A stretch of DNA of 64,000 bases from Streptomyces sp. PR69 (GCF_026420845.1 NZ_JAOWCB010000005.1:124001-188000), one strand, 5' to 3'. Positions 44,888-54,285 are shown, numbered from the stretch's first letter. A program made the numbers and translations. Notes: generated by a model not told the origin, from the letters alone.

Positions 44888-45532
44888 TTACCGGGAGCCG
44901 TCGGGGCCGGTCGGCTTGACGCTCTCCAGCAGCATGTCGAGCCACTCGGTGACCTTGTCACGGTGTTTGTCGGTGGGCAGCTGGGCGGCACGCCAGGCGA
45001 TGCCGCGTACGCCGTGGTCCTGCAGCAGCCGCTCCAGCGGATCGCCGTCGCCGGCGTAGTCCTGCAGCAGGCGCTGCTCGGTGCGCTGGAGCGCGCCGTT
45101 GAGCGCGTCGGCGTCGTCGGCCGTAAGAAACCCGGCGTGGACCTTGAAGAACCTCTGGATGGCATCGCAGTGCTCCATGGTGGGCCGGCGGTCGCCGTTG
45201 ATCAGGGCTCCGGCCTGCTGACGGGACATCCCGGCGCCGTCGGCGATCTCTTGCTGGGTGTAGCGGCGGCCGTTGGGCTTCAGCCGTGTTCTGCGCAGCA
45301 GGTCGAAGCGCTGCAGAAAGCGGGTCTGGAGGTCCGGTTCGCCGGCCGGTTGCCCGTCGAGCAGGGCGGCGACGACATCGGCGGGCACGCCGGACGCCTC
45401 GGAGAGCTGGTCGGCGTCGAAGACGTCGCCATGGCTCAAACCGAGCTTGCCGGCGAGGTCCGCGACGCGGGCAACGGTAGCCGCAAGAGGGCCTGTGGTC
45501 GTCGGGCCCGGAACCGAGAAGCCGTCTGTCAC
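44888..45532 (-). CDS. XRE-type helix-turn-helix regulator
   Basis: A 214-residue DNA-binding protein. The central part YTQQEIADGAGMSRQQAGALINGDRRPTMEHCDAIQRFFKV is a lambda-repressor-like HTH followed by a dimerising helix. The GTG at 45532 is chosen because AGGAG lies 8-9 bases upstream. The longer frame to 45793 lacks a ribosome site. It is the likely partner or target of the ImmA/IrrE peptidase that follows. Confidence 0.82.
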   Translation of the reverse strand: MTDGFSVPGPTTTGPLAATVARVADLAGKLGLSHGDVFDADQLSEASGVPADVVAALLDGQPAGEPDLQTRFLQRFDLLRRTRLKPNGRRYTQQEIADGAGMSRQQAGALINGDRRPTMEHCDAIQRFFKVHAGFLTADDADALNGALQRTEQRLLQDYAGDGDPLERLLQDHGVRGIAWRAAQLPTDKHRDKVTEWLDMLLESVKPTGPDGSR

Positions 45533-45862
45533 CAGTAGGTCTCCTAGATCACGCGGGTTCGCTCCGCAGACAGTGGGCTGCCGCGAGACTAGCCGCTCCG
45601 AGTAAATACAGCCAGGTTTTGCCACAGCTGTGGCGCGTTCTGGTCGTTCAACGACGCGGAATGCCACGATAGTTGACATGACCGCCTGTGCGGTAGCAGG
45701 ATCGCCACGCGGTTGAAGATCGAAACGATCGTTCTGGTCCGGACGAACTGACCGGCGAACTGACCACCGGCAAGGGCGACTTCGACACGGCAAGGCTTTG
45801 CGAAAAGAGCTTCACGAACTTCGAAAGACCGCGAGGCGACTTCGAGAAGGGGGGCGTTCTCG
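45533..45862. promoter_or_regulatory. Divergent promoter region of XRE and MmyB-type regulators
   Basis: 330 bp, locally AT-richer. A perfect 10-bp palindrome AACGATCGTT (45724-45733) overlaps the dyad GATCG-AAA-CGATC. TTGACA at 45673-45678 with CAGGAT 18 bp on is a possible plus-strand promoter. Either flanking regulator could bind here. Confidence 0.45.
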
Positions 45863-47014
45863 ATGACACACGAGGCGGGCATGGAGCAGCCCGGTGTCCA
45901 GAGGCGGCTCGGATGCGCCGGCGCGACCCGTGGGACGCTGCGGTCCCGGCGGCTGGCCGAGGCGCTGAGGCGGCGTCGCGGGCAACTCGCGCTGAGCCTG
46001 GAAGAGATGTCCGGGCGGCTTGCGGTCGCCCCGGGGGCATACCCCGGCGGGAAGCGCCCGGAGCGGGAGCGTCACGGCCGCCGTGGCGGGCAGGCCGCGC
46101 GACGCCCTGATGCGAAGCTGCGGGCTCTGCTCGACGCCGTGGAACAGGCGGAGCTGAGCGAGGCGGGGAACGCCCGGCTGATCGCCTCCGCCGGGGGGCA
46201 CGAGGTGTTCCGCTTCACCGGCGCTCCGCCGCGCCCCTCGGGCGCGCCGTTGCGTCCCTCCGGGCCGGTGCCGCCGTCCGGCCCCCGCCGTCCGGCCGTG
46301 CCGACCCGCCCGGCGGGACCGGCCCGTCCGTCCGGACCGGTGCCCCCGTACCGGCCCCCCGCCTGCCCCGCGGGGCCGGATGCCCGGCCCGCCCGCCCCG
46401 CCCCGCCCGTCGTCGTCCCCGACACGCAGTCCTATCTGCGCGACTACGCCGCGATGATGGACGCGGTGCCGCTGCCGTCGCTGCTCTTCGACCGCCGCTG
46501 GGACGTGGCACACGCCAACCCGGCCTTCGACGCGCTGTTCCGGCATGTCGCACCGCACCCCACCGCCATGCCGACGCAGAACTTCCTGCGGTTCGTGCTC
46601 TTCCACCCGGACGCGGCCACCGTGCTCGCCGACCATGAGACCAGCTGGTGTCTGCCGCTGATGGCGCAGCTGGAGTCCGCCCTGGAGAGCGACGGCGAGG
46701 ACCGGGTGCTGCGGGCCATCCGCGACGACATCGCCGACGACCCGATCATGGACGCCGCCTATCGCTGCGGCCTTCCGCACTGGATGAGCGCCGTGGGCGC
46801 GGCGGCCCTCCACCACGACGGGGCGGTGCGGCCGCTGTGGCACCCCGACCCGCGCTGGGGCCGCACGGACTGCCGCATCGTCGATGAAACGCCCAGGACC
46901 CTCCAGGACAAGGGCTATACGCGGATGACGCTGGTGCTGCGCGAGACCCGCCCGGCGGCGGTGCCGGGCTCCCGGCGCGGCCCCTCCCATCTGCGGGCCG
47001 TTCCGGGCGGCTGA
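45863..47014 (+). CDS. MmyB-like transcriptional regulator with degenerate HTH
   Basis: A 383-residue protein. The C-terminal two-thirds (about 185-370) is the MmyB ligand-binding PAS-like domain: YAAMMDAVPLPSLLFDRRWDVAHANPAFDALF, NFLRFVLFHPDA and a C-terminal TRMTLVLRE. The N-terminal XRE HTH of this family (LAEALRRRRGQLALSLEEMSGRL) is only half recognisable. Where the recognition helix should be there is APGAYPGGKRPERERHGRRGG, and a Pro-rich linker (about 125-180) follows. DNA binding may therefore be lost or altered. Confidence 0.8.
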   Translation: MTHEAGMEQPGVQRRLGCAGATRGTLRSRRLAEALRRRRGQLALSLEEMSGRLAVAPGAYPGGKRPERERHGRRGGQAARRPDAKLRALLDAVEQAELSEAGNARLIASAGGHEVFRFTGAPPRPSGAPLRPSGPVPPSGPRRPAVPTRPAGPARPSGPVPPYRPPACPAGPDARPARPAPPVVVPDTQSYLRDYAAMMDAVPLPSLLFDRRWDVAHANPAFDALFRHVAPHPTAMPTQNFLRFVLFHPDAATVLADHETSWCLPLMAQLESALESDGEDRVLRAIRDDIADDPIMDAAYRCGLPHWMSAVGAAALHHDGAVRPLWHPDPRWGRTDCRIVDETPRTLQDKGYTRMTLVLRETRPAAVPGSRRGPSHLRAVPGG

Positions 47015-47033
47015 GCCTGCCGCCCGGAACGGC
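46997..47033. terminator. 15-bp perfect-stem terminator between convergent genes
   Basis: GCCGTTCCGGGCGGC pairs with GCCGCCCGGAACGGC around the 7-nt loop TGAGCCT. The loop contains the stop codon of the MmyB-type gene. It ends 13 bp before the protease stop, so it can end both transcripts. Confidence 0.8.
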
Positions 47034-47046
47034 GGGGCAGGCCGGC

Positions 47047-48135
47047 TCAGCCGATGTGGACGCCGTAGACCGCGAGCGGCTCCGTCACCGGCTGGAAGAA
47101 CGTCGTGCCCCCGGTCACGCAGTCGCCGTCGCCTCCCGAGGTGAGGCCCAGCGCCGCGTCCCCCGCGAAGAAGGGGCCGCCGCTGTCGCCGGGCGCGGCG
47201 CAGGCGTTCGTCGCGACCAGCCCGTGGACGACATTCCCCTCGCCGTAGTCCACCGAGACGTCAAGGGCGAGCACCTCGCCGTCCCGCAGCCCCGTCGAAC
47301 TGCCGCTGCGGAACACATGCTGGCCCACATAGGCGTCGGCCGCGTAGTGGATCGGCTGTGCGGAGCCGTCGTACAGATTCACCTCGCTCGGATGGTCCAC
47401 TGGCGCGGTGTACCGCACGATCCCGAAGTCGTCGTAGGGGAAGCTGCCTCCCGCGGTGGTGCCGATCTCGCCGCCCAGCGGCGAGTCGGACCAGCTCGCG
47501 GTGGCGTCCGTGCAGTGCCCTGCGGTCAGGAAGTACGGCGTGCCGAAGGAGTCGACCACGTTGAACCCCAGCGAGCAGCGTCCCACCTCCCCGTTCTGCA
47601 GATTGGCGTAGACGGCGTCCCCACCCCTGATGTACTGCCGGAACGTCCCCGCCGTGCGGCGCACCTCCGCCTTGTCCCCGTACGCGCTCGCCGCCTGCTG
47701 AAGTTTCTCGAACGCGGCGGGGCCGACCTTCTGGTCCGCGGTGACCACGACCTTGTTGGCCCTGACGTCGACGGCCCAGGAGGTGTGGGGCGTCTTCGCC
47801 GTGTTCCGCAGGGCCGTACGGACGGATTCGAGCTGCGCCTGGCTGTACTTGACGGTCCTGGGCTCGGCGCCGGCCCTGCGCACCCGGTCGGCGGCGGCCC
47901 CGTCGACGACGTTGACCACCAGCTTCCGCGCCGTCGCGTCGTAGTACGCACCTGCGGCGCCGCCCGCCTCGGCGGAGGTGAGACGGTGGGCGAGGCCGCC
48001 CGCCTGAGCAGAGGACAGGGCCGCACCGGCCGGGGCGGCGCCGGCGCTCGGTGAGAGGAGCGCGGCCAGGAGTATCGCGGCGCCCGTTCCGACGGCGGCG
48101 ACGGAACGACGGACGGACGCGTATCGGTGTGTCAC
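47047..48135 (-). CDS. Secreted S1 family serine protease (streptogrisin-like) with pro-region
   Basis: A 362-residue extracellular protease. Signal peptide (about 1-36), a pro-domain (to about residue 165) and a chymotrypsin-fold catalytic domain. The triad is His207 (TAGHC), Asp236 (DDFGIV) and Ser318 (GDSGGP). Streptogrisin-type enzymes are matured by removal of the alpha-lytic-protease-like pro-region and belong to the growth-phase exoenzymes of streptomycetes. GTG at 48135 follows TGGAGGTCAGAG. A much longer open frame upstream is antisense to the GH15 gene. Confidence 0.95.
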   Translation of the reverse strand: MTHRYASVRRSVAAVGTGAAILLAALLSPSAGAAPAGAALSSAQAGGLAHRLTSAEAGGAAGAYYDATARKLVVNVVDGAAADRVRRAGAEPRTVKYSQAQLESVRTALRNTAKTPHTSWAVDVRANKVVVTADQKVGPAAFEKLQQAASAYGDKAEVRRTAGTFRQYIRGGDAVYANLQNGEVGRCSLGFNVVDSFGTPYFLTAGHCTDATASWSDSPLGGEIGTTAGGSFPYDDFGIVRYTAPVDHPSEVNLYDGSAQPIHYAADAYVGQHVFRSGSSTGLRDGEVLALDVSVDYGEGNVVHGLVATNACAAPGDSGGPFFAGDAALGLTSGGDGDCVTGGTTFFQPVTEPLAVYGVHIG

Positions 48136-48444
48136 CTCTGACCTCCAGAGGGGGGGTTGGGCCCGAGCGCGGATGGGCGCGGGCATGCCAACGTGCGCCG
48201 ATGAGTATCCCGACGCCTTGCCAGCGCAAATAAGGTGATGTTCGCACCGCGCAAACGGCGGGGGCCGCGCGCCCCTTGTCCCCCACGCGCGTCTTGCGGA
48301 CGCCCTCGCGACGGGTCCGGCAAACAGCCGAGATTCGAGGGGCGATGCGTAACGTGCCCGAATCCCCTGTGTTCCGCGGGGGAGACGGGGGCGGGCGGAA
48401 CAGGCCCCCCGTCTGGACGGCTGGGACGGCGTTCGGGAGTTCGA
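48136..48444. other. Intergenic region between divergent protease and GH15 genes
   Basis: 309 bp that must hold two divergent promoters. An AT-richer stretch (GCAAATAAGGTGATG, near 48226-48240) is the only visible departure from background. No operator dyad or gene is recognised. An in-frame extension of the GH15 gene covers part of it but looks non-coding. Confidence 0.4.
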
Positions 48445-50265
48445 GTGGCTGCGCTCATCGAGGACTACGCACTGATCGGGGATATGCAGACCGCCGCCCT
48501 GGTCGCCAGGGACGGCTCCGTCGACTGGTTCTGTCTGCCCCGCTTCGACTCGCCCGCCGTCTTCGCCGGGCTGCTCGGCGGCGAGGAGCACGGCTTCTGG
48601 CGGCTCGCCCCCACAGCGGGCGCCCGGGAACCCCTGCCCGCCACGCGCCGCCGCTACCGCGGCGATTCGCTGGTGCTGGAATCGGAGTGGGACACGCCCG
48701 AAGGCACCGTTCGACTGGTCGACTTCATGCCGCCGAGGGACGCCGGGCGCGGCCGGCCGGACGCCGCGCCCACCCTCGTACGCATCGTGGAGGGCGTCTC
48801 CGGGCGGGTGCGGATGAGTTCCGCACTGCGCATGCGGTTCAGCTACGGGCGCATCGTGCCCTGGGTGCAGCGCGAACACGGGCCCGGCGGACGGGACCGG
48901 GTGGTGGCCGTCGCGGGCCCCGACGCGCTGTGGCTCGACGCCGACGTCGACACCTACGGCAGCGATCTGACCACCCACGCCGCGTTCAGCGTCGCCCCAG
49001 GCGAACGTGTCGCGCTCGCCCTGAGCTGGCAGCCGTCCCACGGCGAGGCCCCGCCGCGGCCCGACCCCGCCGCGCTGCTCGCCGGAACCGAGGCTTTCTG
49101 GGCCCGCTGGACCGGACAGTGCACCTACCGCGGGCCGTACCGGGAGGCCGTGGTCCGCTCGCTGATCACCCTCAAGGCGCTCACCTACGCCCCCACCGGC
49201 GGCATCGTCGCCGCGCCCACCACCTCCCTGCCCGAGGAGATCGGCGGCGTGCGGAACTGGGACTACCGCTACACCTGGCTGCGCGACGCCGCCATCACCC
49301 TCTCCTCCCTGCTGCGCACCGGCTACCGCGAAGAAGCCCGCGCCTGGCGCGAATGGCTGCTGCGGGCCGTCGCAGGCGACGCCCAGAACCTCCAGATCAT
49401 GTACGGGGTCGCGGGCGAACGCGAACTCGCCGAGTCGGAGCTGCCATGGCTGCCCGGCTATGAGAAGTCGGGCCCCGTCCGCATCGGCAACGGCGCGGCG
49501 CACCAGCTCCAGCTCGATGTGTACGGGGAAGTCGTCGACGCCCTCTGGCTCGGCCAGACCTCCGGCCTGTCGCGCGACGACTCCACGCATATCCTCCAGA
49601 TGAAGCTGATGAACTACCTTGAGTCCCACTGGCGCGAGCCGGACGAGGGAATCTGGGAAGTCCGCGGGCCGCGCCGCCACTTCACACACTCCAAGGTCAT
49701 GGCGTGGGTCGCCGCCGACCGCACCGTCCGCCGGCTCAGCAGGCTCCCGCTGGAGAGCCCCGTACGGCGCTGGCGGGCCCTGCGCGACGAGATACACCGC
49801 GATGTGTGCGCCCACGGCTACGACCCCGGCCGCAACACCTTCACCCAGCACTACGGCTCCCGCGAACTCGACGCCTCGCTGCTGCTCATCCCGCAGATGG
49901 GCTTTCTGCCGCCGGACGACCCCCGTGTCGTCGGCACCGTCGAAGCCGTCCAGCGCGAGCTGTGCGACGACGGCTTCGTCCGCCGCTACCCCGTGCCCGG
50001 CGACGGCTCCGCCGACATCGGCGGCGACGGACTGCCCGGCGGGGAAGGCGTCTTCCTCGCCTGCTCCTTCTGGCTCGCCCACGACCTCGCCCTCATCGGC
50101 CGCACGGGCGAGGCCCGCAAGCTCTTCGAGCGGCTGCTGGCGCTCCGCACCGATCTGGGGCTGCTCGCCGAGGAGTGGGACACCCGCCGCGGCCGGCTCG
50201 TCGGCAACTTCCCGCAGGCGTTCAGCCATGTGCCGCTGATCGACACGGCGCTGCGGCTGTCCTGA
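48445..50265 (+). CDS. Glycoside hydrolase family 15 protein (glucoamylase/trehalase-type)
   Basis: A 606-residue cytoplasmic enzyme of the actinobacterial GH15 group, many members of which are trehalases or glucan hydrolases. IEDYALIGDMQTAALVARDGSVDWFCLPRFDSPAVF starts the N-terminal beta-sandwich. The (alpha/alpha)6 barrel contains PEEIGGVRNWDYRYTWLRDA and QHYGSRELDASLLLIPQMGFLP. Late in the barrel, DGLPGGEGVFLACSFW and LAEEWD carry acidic active-site candidates. GTG at 48445 follows CGGGAGTTCGA and the family usually begins VA(A/R)xIEDYALIGD. Confidence 0.92.
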   Translation: MAALIEDYALIGDMQTAALVARDGSVDWFCLPRFDSPAVFAGLLGGEEHGFWRLAPTAGAREPLPATRRRYRGDSLVLESEWDTPEGTVRLVDFMPPRDAGRGRPDAAPTLVRIVEGVSGRVRMSSALRMRFSYGRIVPWVQREHGPGGRDRVVAVAGPDALWLDADVDTYGSDLTTHAAFSVAPGERVALALSWQPSHGEAPPRPDPAALLAGTEAFWARWTGQCTYRGPYREAVVRSLITLKALTYAPTGGIVAAPTTSLPEEIGGVRNWDYRYTWLRDAAITLSSLLRTGYREEARAWREWLLRAVAGDAQNLQIMYGVAGERELAESELPWLPGYEKSGPVRIGNGAAHQLQLDVYGEVVDALWLGQTSGLSRDDSTHILQMKLMNYLESHWREPDEGIWEVRGPRRHFTHSKVMAWVAADRTVRRLSRLPLESPVRRWRALRDEIHRDVCAHGYDPGRNTFTQHYGSRELDASLLLIPQMGFLPPDDPRVVGTVEAVQRELCDDGFVRRYPVPGDGSADIGGDGLPGGEGVFLACSFWLAHDLALIGRTGEARKLFERLLALRTDLGLLAEEWDTRRGRLVGNFPQAFSHVPLIDTALRLS

Positions 50266-50357
50266 GCGCAGGATCGGACCGGCGGTTAGAGCCATCGTCG
50301 AGAGCGACGGCGCATGGTCGGCACATGCGGTCCACCACTCGCCAAGGAGTTTCGGCC

Positions 50358-50510
50358 ATGTCGTCGCTGCGGAAGTTTGTCGTCGTGAGGGTGTTGCGCC
50401 CGGTGGGCAGGGCACTGATCGCCTACGGGATGTACTGGGTCTGGGTGCCCGGGGTGCGGCAGCACGACACGCTGCCTTCGGAGATCATGCCGCGTGGCGA
50501 CGGCAGGTGA
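50358..50510 (+). CDS. Small basic hydrophobic protein, 50 residues
   Basis: MSSLRKFVVVRVLRPVGRAL begins a 50-residue frame that includes a hydrophobic segment LIAYGMYWVWVPGV and ends MPRGDGR. AAGGAGTTTCGGCC gives a good ribosome site, and third positions are GC-rich. I do not recognise the family; it could be a membrane-associated small protein. It lies alone between the GH15 gene and the biosynthetic operon. Confidence 0.55.
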   Translation: MSSLRKFVVVRVLRPVGRALIAYGMYWVWVPGVRQHDTLPSEIMPRGDGR

Positions 50511-50608
50511 GAATCACGCCTTTTTCCACGAGGTCCACGGGGCTTCAAGGACGGCTTGAGAGCGTTCTCCGAAGCTCTGGCCATCAGTACGCGGCTCTGG
50601 GGGCGTAG

Positions 50609-52390
50609 ATGGCTGCACACCGGAACTTCACCGAACTCGCGCACGAACGGATAACCGCACTCGCCGAGCGCGAGGCCTATGTGTGCGTCCGGGACGATCA
50701 GCAGGGCGGGCTGGAGTCCGACGTCCTCAGCTACGGCGAGCTGGGAGAGCGCGCCCGGGGGCTGGCCTCCTGGCTGCAGCGCAGCGGCTCCCACGGACAC
50801 CGGGTGCTCATCCTGCAGAGCGACGCACGGCAGTTCATGAGCAGCTTCCTCGGCTGTCTGTACGCCGGGGCGGTGGCCGTGCCCGCGCCCGTGCCCGCCG
50901 GCTCCCGGCAGAACGTCGAACGCGTCGCGGGCATCGTCCGGGACGCCTCGGTCAGCTATATCCTCACCGACTCCGCCATGGCCTCCGCCGTCTCGCAGCT
51001 GCTCGCCGACATCGGGCACAGCGAGGTCGCCTGCCTGGCCACCGACCGCTTCTCCGGGGGCGACCCGGACGCCTGGGAGGAGCCCGGGCTCTTCCCCGAC
51101 GACGTGGCCTTCCTCCAGTACACCTCGGGCTCGGTCAGCGACCCCAAGGGCGTCATGGTCACCCATCGCAATCTGCTGGCCAATCAGCAGTCGATCCAGC
51201 GCGCGATGCGCACCTCACAGGACTCCCGCGTCGGCGGCTGGCTGCCCTTCCACCACGACATGGGGCTGGTGGGGCATCTGCTGCACCCGCTGTGGCTGGG
51301 CGCACGCGGTGTGCTGATGCCGCCGATGACCTTCGTCAAACGGCCGCTGCGCTGGCTGCAGATGGTCGACCGGTACGGCATCACCACCGGCGGCGGCCCC
51401 AATCTCGCCTACGACCTGTGTCTGCGCCGCATCAAGGACGACCAGATCGCCGGACTCGACCTGTCCCGCTGGGAGACGGCCGTCAACGGCGCGGAGCCGG
51501 TGCGGGCCGAGACGATGGAGGCATTCGCTCAGCGCTTCGCGCCGGCCGGGTTCCGCAAGGAGGCCTTCTACCCCTGCTACGGACTGGCTGAAGCCACCCT
51601 GCTGGTCAGCGGCGGCGACGTCGGCGAGCCGGCCGCGACGCGCGTCGTCGACGCCGCAGAGCTCGAACAGCACCGGTTGCGCCCGGCCGAGGTGGGGCAG
51701 CCGGAGCGGCGGCTCGTCAGCAGCGGCCGCCCGCAGGGCTGCGAGATCGCCGTCGTCGACCCCGACACCGGCCGCAAGCTGCCCCCGGGACAGGTCGGCG
51801 AGGTGTGGCTGCGCGGCGAGAGCGTCGCCCGCGGCTACTGGAACCGGCCGCTGGAGAACGCCCACGCCTTCCACGCCGTCACCGAGGACGGCGACGAAGG
51901 CTATCTGCGCACCGGAGACCTCGGCGCGTTCGCGGGCGGAGAGCTGTATGTCACCGGCCGCATCAAGGACATCATGATCGTGGCCGGCCGCAATCTCTAT
52001 CCGCAGGACATCGAGCGCAGCGTGCAGCGCATCAGCGCGCTGTTCGGCTCCAGCGCCGCGTTCGCCGTCGAGTCCGGCCGCGACCATGTGGTCGTCGTCC
52101 AGGAAGTGCGCACCGGCTCCGGCTTCGAGGCCGAGCTGGCCCAGCTGTCGGCCGCCGTCCGGACCTGCGTGTCCCAGGAGTTCGAAGTCGCCGCCGAGAA
52201 CGTGGTGCTGGTCCGCCCCGGCACCGTACGCCGCACCACCAGCGGCAAGCTCCAGCGCACCGCCATGCGCCGGCTGTTCCTCGACGGGCGGATCCAGCCG
52301 CTGCACGAGGAACTGCACCCGGAGGTGCGCGACCTGGTGACGGCCGGGGCCCTGAGCGGCGGCGCGACGAGCGGCGGGGCGGCCGGATGA
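50609..52390 (+). CDS. Fatty acyl-AMP ligase
   Basis: A 593-residue FAAL, which activates a fatty acid as acyl-AMP and loads it on an ACP without CoA. AMP-binding motif at 171 (YTSGSVSDPKGVMVTHRN), FHHDMGLVGHLLHPLWLGARGVLMPP and WETAVNGAEPVRAETMEAF are typical of FAALs rather than acyl-CoA ligases. GYLRTGDLGAF and the C-terminal TTSGKLQRTAMRRLF follow. First gene of the biosynthetic operon, overlapping the next gene by 4 bp. Its acceptor is probably the ACP at 56095-56511. Confidence 0.93.
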   Translation: MAAHRNFTELAHERITALAEREAYVCVRDDQQGGLESDVLSYGELGERARGLASWLQRSGSHGHRVLILQSDARQFMSSFLGCLYAGAVAVPAPVPAGSRQNVERVAGIVRDASVSYILTDSAMASAVSQLLADIGHSEVACLATDRFSGGDPDAWEEPGLFPDDVAFLQYTSGSVSDPKGVMVTHRNLLANQQSIQRAMRTSQDSRVGGWLPFHHDMGLVGHLLHPLWLGARGVLMPPMTFVKRPLRWLQMVDRYGITTGGGPNLAYDLCLRRIKDDQIAGLDLSRWETAVNGAEPVRAETMEAFAQRFAPAGFRKEAFYPCYGLAEATLLVSGGDVGEPAATRVVDAAELEQHRLRPAEVGQPERRLVSSGRPQGCEIAVVDPDTGRKLPPGQVGEVWLRGESVARGYWNRPLENAHAFHAVTEDGDEGYLRTGDLGAFAGGELYVTGRIKDIMIVAGRNLYPQDIERSVQRISALFGSSAAFAVESGRDHVVVVQEVRTGSGFEAELAQLSAAVRTCVSQEFEVAAENVVLVRPGTVRRTTSGKLQRTAMRRLFLDGRIQPLHEELHPEVRDLVTAGALSGGATSGGAAG

Positions 52391-54285
52391 CCGCACTCAC
52401 CGAGCGGACCGGCGCCCCCACTCCGCTGCGCGCGCCCGCGGACGCCCGCGACGACGGCGGCGGCCCGCGCTGGCGCCTCGCCGAACAGCTCGACCGCCGC
52501 CTCGGCGACCCGGAAGCCGACGGACCGCTGTCCTACGCCCGCGCCGCGCGCGAGGACGCGGCGGAGGAGTTCCCGGCGGACGCCTGCGAACTGCTCGGCT
52601 CGCTCGGCGTCCACCACTACTACATCCCCGCCGAATACGGCGGGGCGCTCACCGGCTTCCCCCAGCTGCTCCAGATCGTGCGCACGCTCGCCCGCCGCGA
52701 TCTGACCTCCGCCATCGCGCACGGCAAGACCTTCCTCGGAGCGGTCTGCGTCTGGGTCGCCGAGGACCGGGCCGGCGCCGCGCGGCTGGCGTCCCTGATC
52801 AGGGCGGGGGAGCCCGTCTCCCTCGGGCTGACCGAGCGCACCCACGGCAGCGATCTGATGGCCGGGGAGCTCGTCGCGGAACGCACCGACGGCGGCTATC
52901 TCGTCAGCGGCGAGAAATGGCTGATCAACAACGCCACCCGCAGCCGCCTCGTCTGTCTGCTCGCACGCACCGCACCCGAAGGCGGCCCCCGCGGCTTCAG
53001 CCTGCTGCTCGTCGACAAGAACGAACTGCCCGAAGGCGTCTGCCGCACCCTGCCCAAGGTGCGCACCCTCGGCATCCGCGGCGCGGACATCAGCGGCATC
53101 GCCTTCGACCGCGCCCCCGTCGACGAACGCGCCCTCGTCGGCCGCGAGGGCGAAGGACCCGAGACCGTGCTCAAGGCCCTCCAGATCACCCGCTCGCTGT
53201 GCACCGGGCTCTCGCTCGGCGCGGCGGACCACGGGCTGCGCCTGGCCTGCCGGTTCGCCGCCGAGCGTGAGCTGTACGGACGCCGGCTCATCGATCTGCC
53301 CGCCGCGCGCCGCACCCTCGCCGAGAGCTACGCCGATCTGCTCGCCATGGAGGCGCTGAGCACGGTCGCGGCCCGCTCCATCCACACCCTGCCCGACGAG
53401 CTGAGCGTGACCTCCGCCGTCGCCAAATACCTGGCGCCCACCGTCGTCGACGACATCCTCGCCAGACTGCGCGGAGTGCTCGGGGCTCGCTCGTACCTCA
53501 CCCGCTACTACGCGCACGGACGCTTCCAGAAGCTGGAGCGCGACCACCGCATCGTCGGCATCTTCGACGGAAACACCATGGTCAACCTCTATGCGCTGAC
53601 CGCCCAGTTCCGCACCCTCGCCCGCCGTCACCCCGTGCGCCCCGGCCGCCCCGAGGACCGGCAGGCCCTCGCCGCCGCCTTCGGCCACGCCCGGCCGCTG
53701 CCCCGGCTGCGGCCCGGCCGGCTCAGCCTGCTCGCCCGGCACGGCAGCAGCGTCATGGGCTCCCTGCCGACGGCGGCCGAGGTGCTCGCCGCCCAGGCGT
53801 CCCGCGAGCCCGCCCTCGCCCCCGCCGCCGACCTCGCCGGCACCCTGGCGGCCGCGGCCGGGCGGCTGCACACCCGGATGCGGGCCCAGCGGCCGGCCCC
53901 CGGCGGCGCGCCCGTGGAGAGCTTTGACCTCGCCCGCGGCTACAGCCTGCTGTTCGCCGCCGCCTGCTGCCTCGGCGTATGGCAGCACAACCGGCGCGAG
54001 GCGCCGCACCCGCGCACCGGGGAACCTAAGTGGCGCACCGAGGCGCTGTGGCGCGACGGCCTGTGGCTGCACGCCGCCCTCGCCCGGCTCGCCGAGCGGC
54101 TGGACCAGGCGCTGCCCGGACTCACCGGGCCCCAGCCGGTCCGCCCCTTCGCCTACGACCCGGAACTCGCGGAGCTGTACGAGCGCCTGCTCGGCCCGCT
54201 CACCGACCAGTACCAGGCGGGGGAGCTGTTCTCCCTGCTGACCGGCCGTATCGCAGAAGGACCCCCCAAAGGACCCCCATGCTGA
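52387..54285 (+). CDS. Acyl-CoA dehydrogenase family protein 1 (likely catalytic)
   Basis: A 632-residue FAD enzyme of the acyl-CoA dehydrogenase fold, introducing a double bond in an acyl thioester. Core features: LTERTHGSDLMAGEL, YLVSGEKWLINNATRS and LQITRSLCTGLSLGAADHGL. IFDGNTMVN aligns with the I(Y/F)EGT segment that holds the catalytic base. Here the base position is Asp394 rather than Glu. About 200 extra helical residues follow the core. ATG overlaps the FAAL stop (ATGA), so the substrate is probably acyl-ACP made by the FAAL (inference). Confidence 0.88.
   Translation: MTALTERTGAPTPLRAPADARDDGGGPRWRLAEQLDRRLGDPEADGPLSYARAAREDAAEEFPADACELLGSLGVHHYYIPAEYGGALTGFPQLLQIVRTLARRDLTSAIAHGKTFLGAVCVWVAEDRAGAARLASLIRAGEPVSLGLTERTHGSDLMAGELVAERTDGGYLVSGEKWLINNATRSRLVCLLARTAPEGGPRGFSLLLVDKNELPEGVCRTLPKVRTLGIRGADISGIAFDRAPVDERALVGREGEGPETVLKALQITRSLCTGLSLGAADHGLRLACRFAAERELYGRRLIDLPAARRTLAESYADLLAMEALSTVAARSIHTLPDELSVTSAVAKYLAPTVVDDILARLRGVLGARSYLTRYYAHGRFQKLERDHRIVGIFDGNTMVNLYALTAQFRTLARRHPVRPGRPEDRQALAAAFGHARPLPRLRPGRLSLLARHGSSVMGSLPTAAEVLAAQASREPALAPAADLAGTLAAAAGRLHTRMRAQRPAPGGAPVESFDLARGYSLLFAAACCLGVWQHNRREAPHPRTGEPKWRTEALWRDGLWLHAALARLAERLDQALPGLTGPQPVRPFAYDPELAELYERLLGPLTDQYQAGELFSLLTGRIAEGPPKGPPC

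Noticed and set aside
48136..50415. Minus-strand open frame extending the serine protease to 1122 residues
   Set aside because: It is antisense to the GH15 gene. The protease has a signal peptide and ribosome site at 48135, and the extra sequence shows no family features. Long antisense frames are expected at this GC content.
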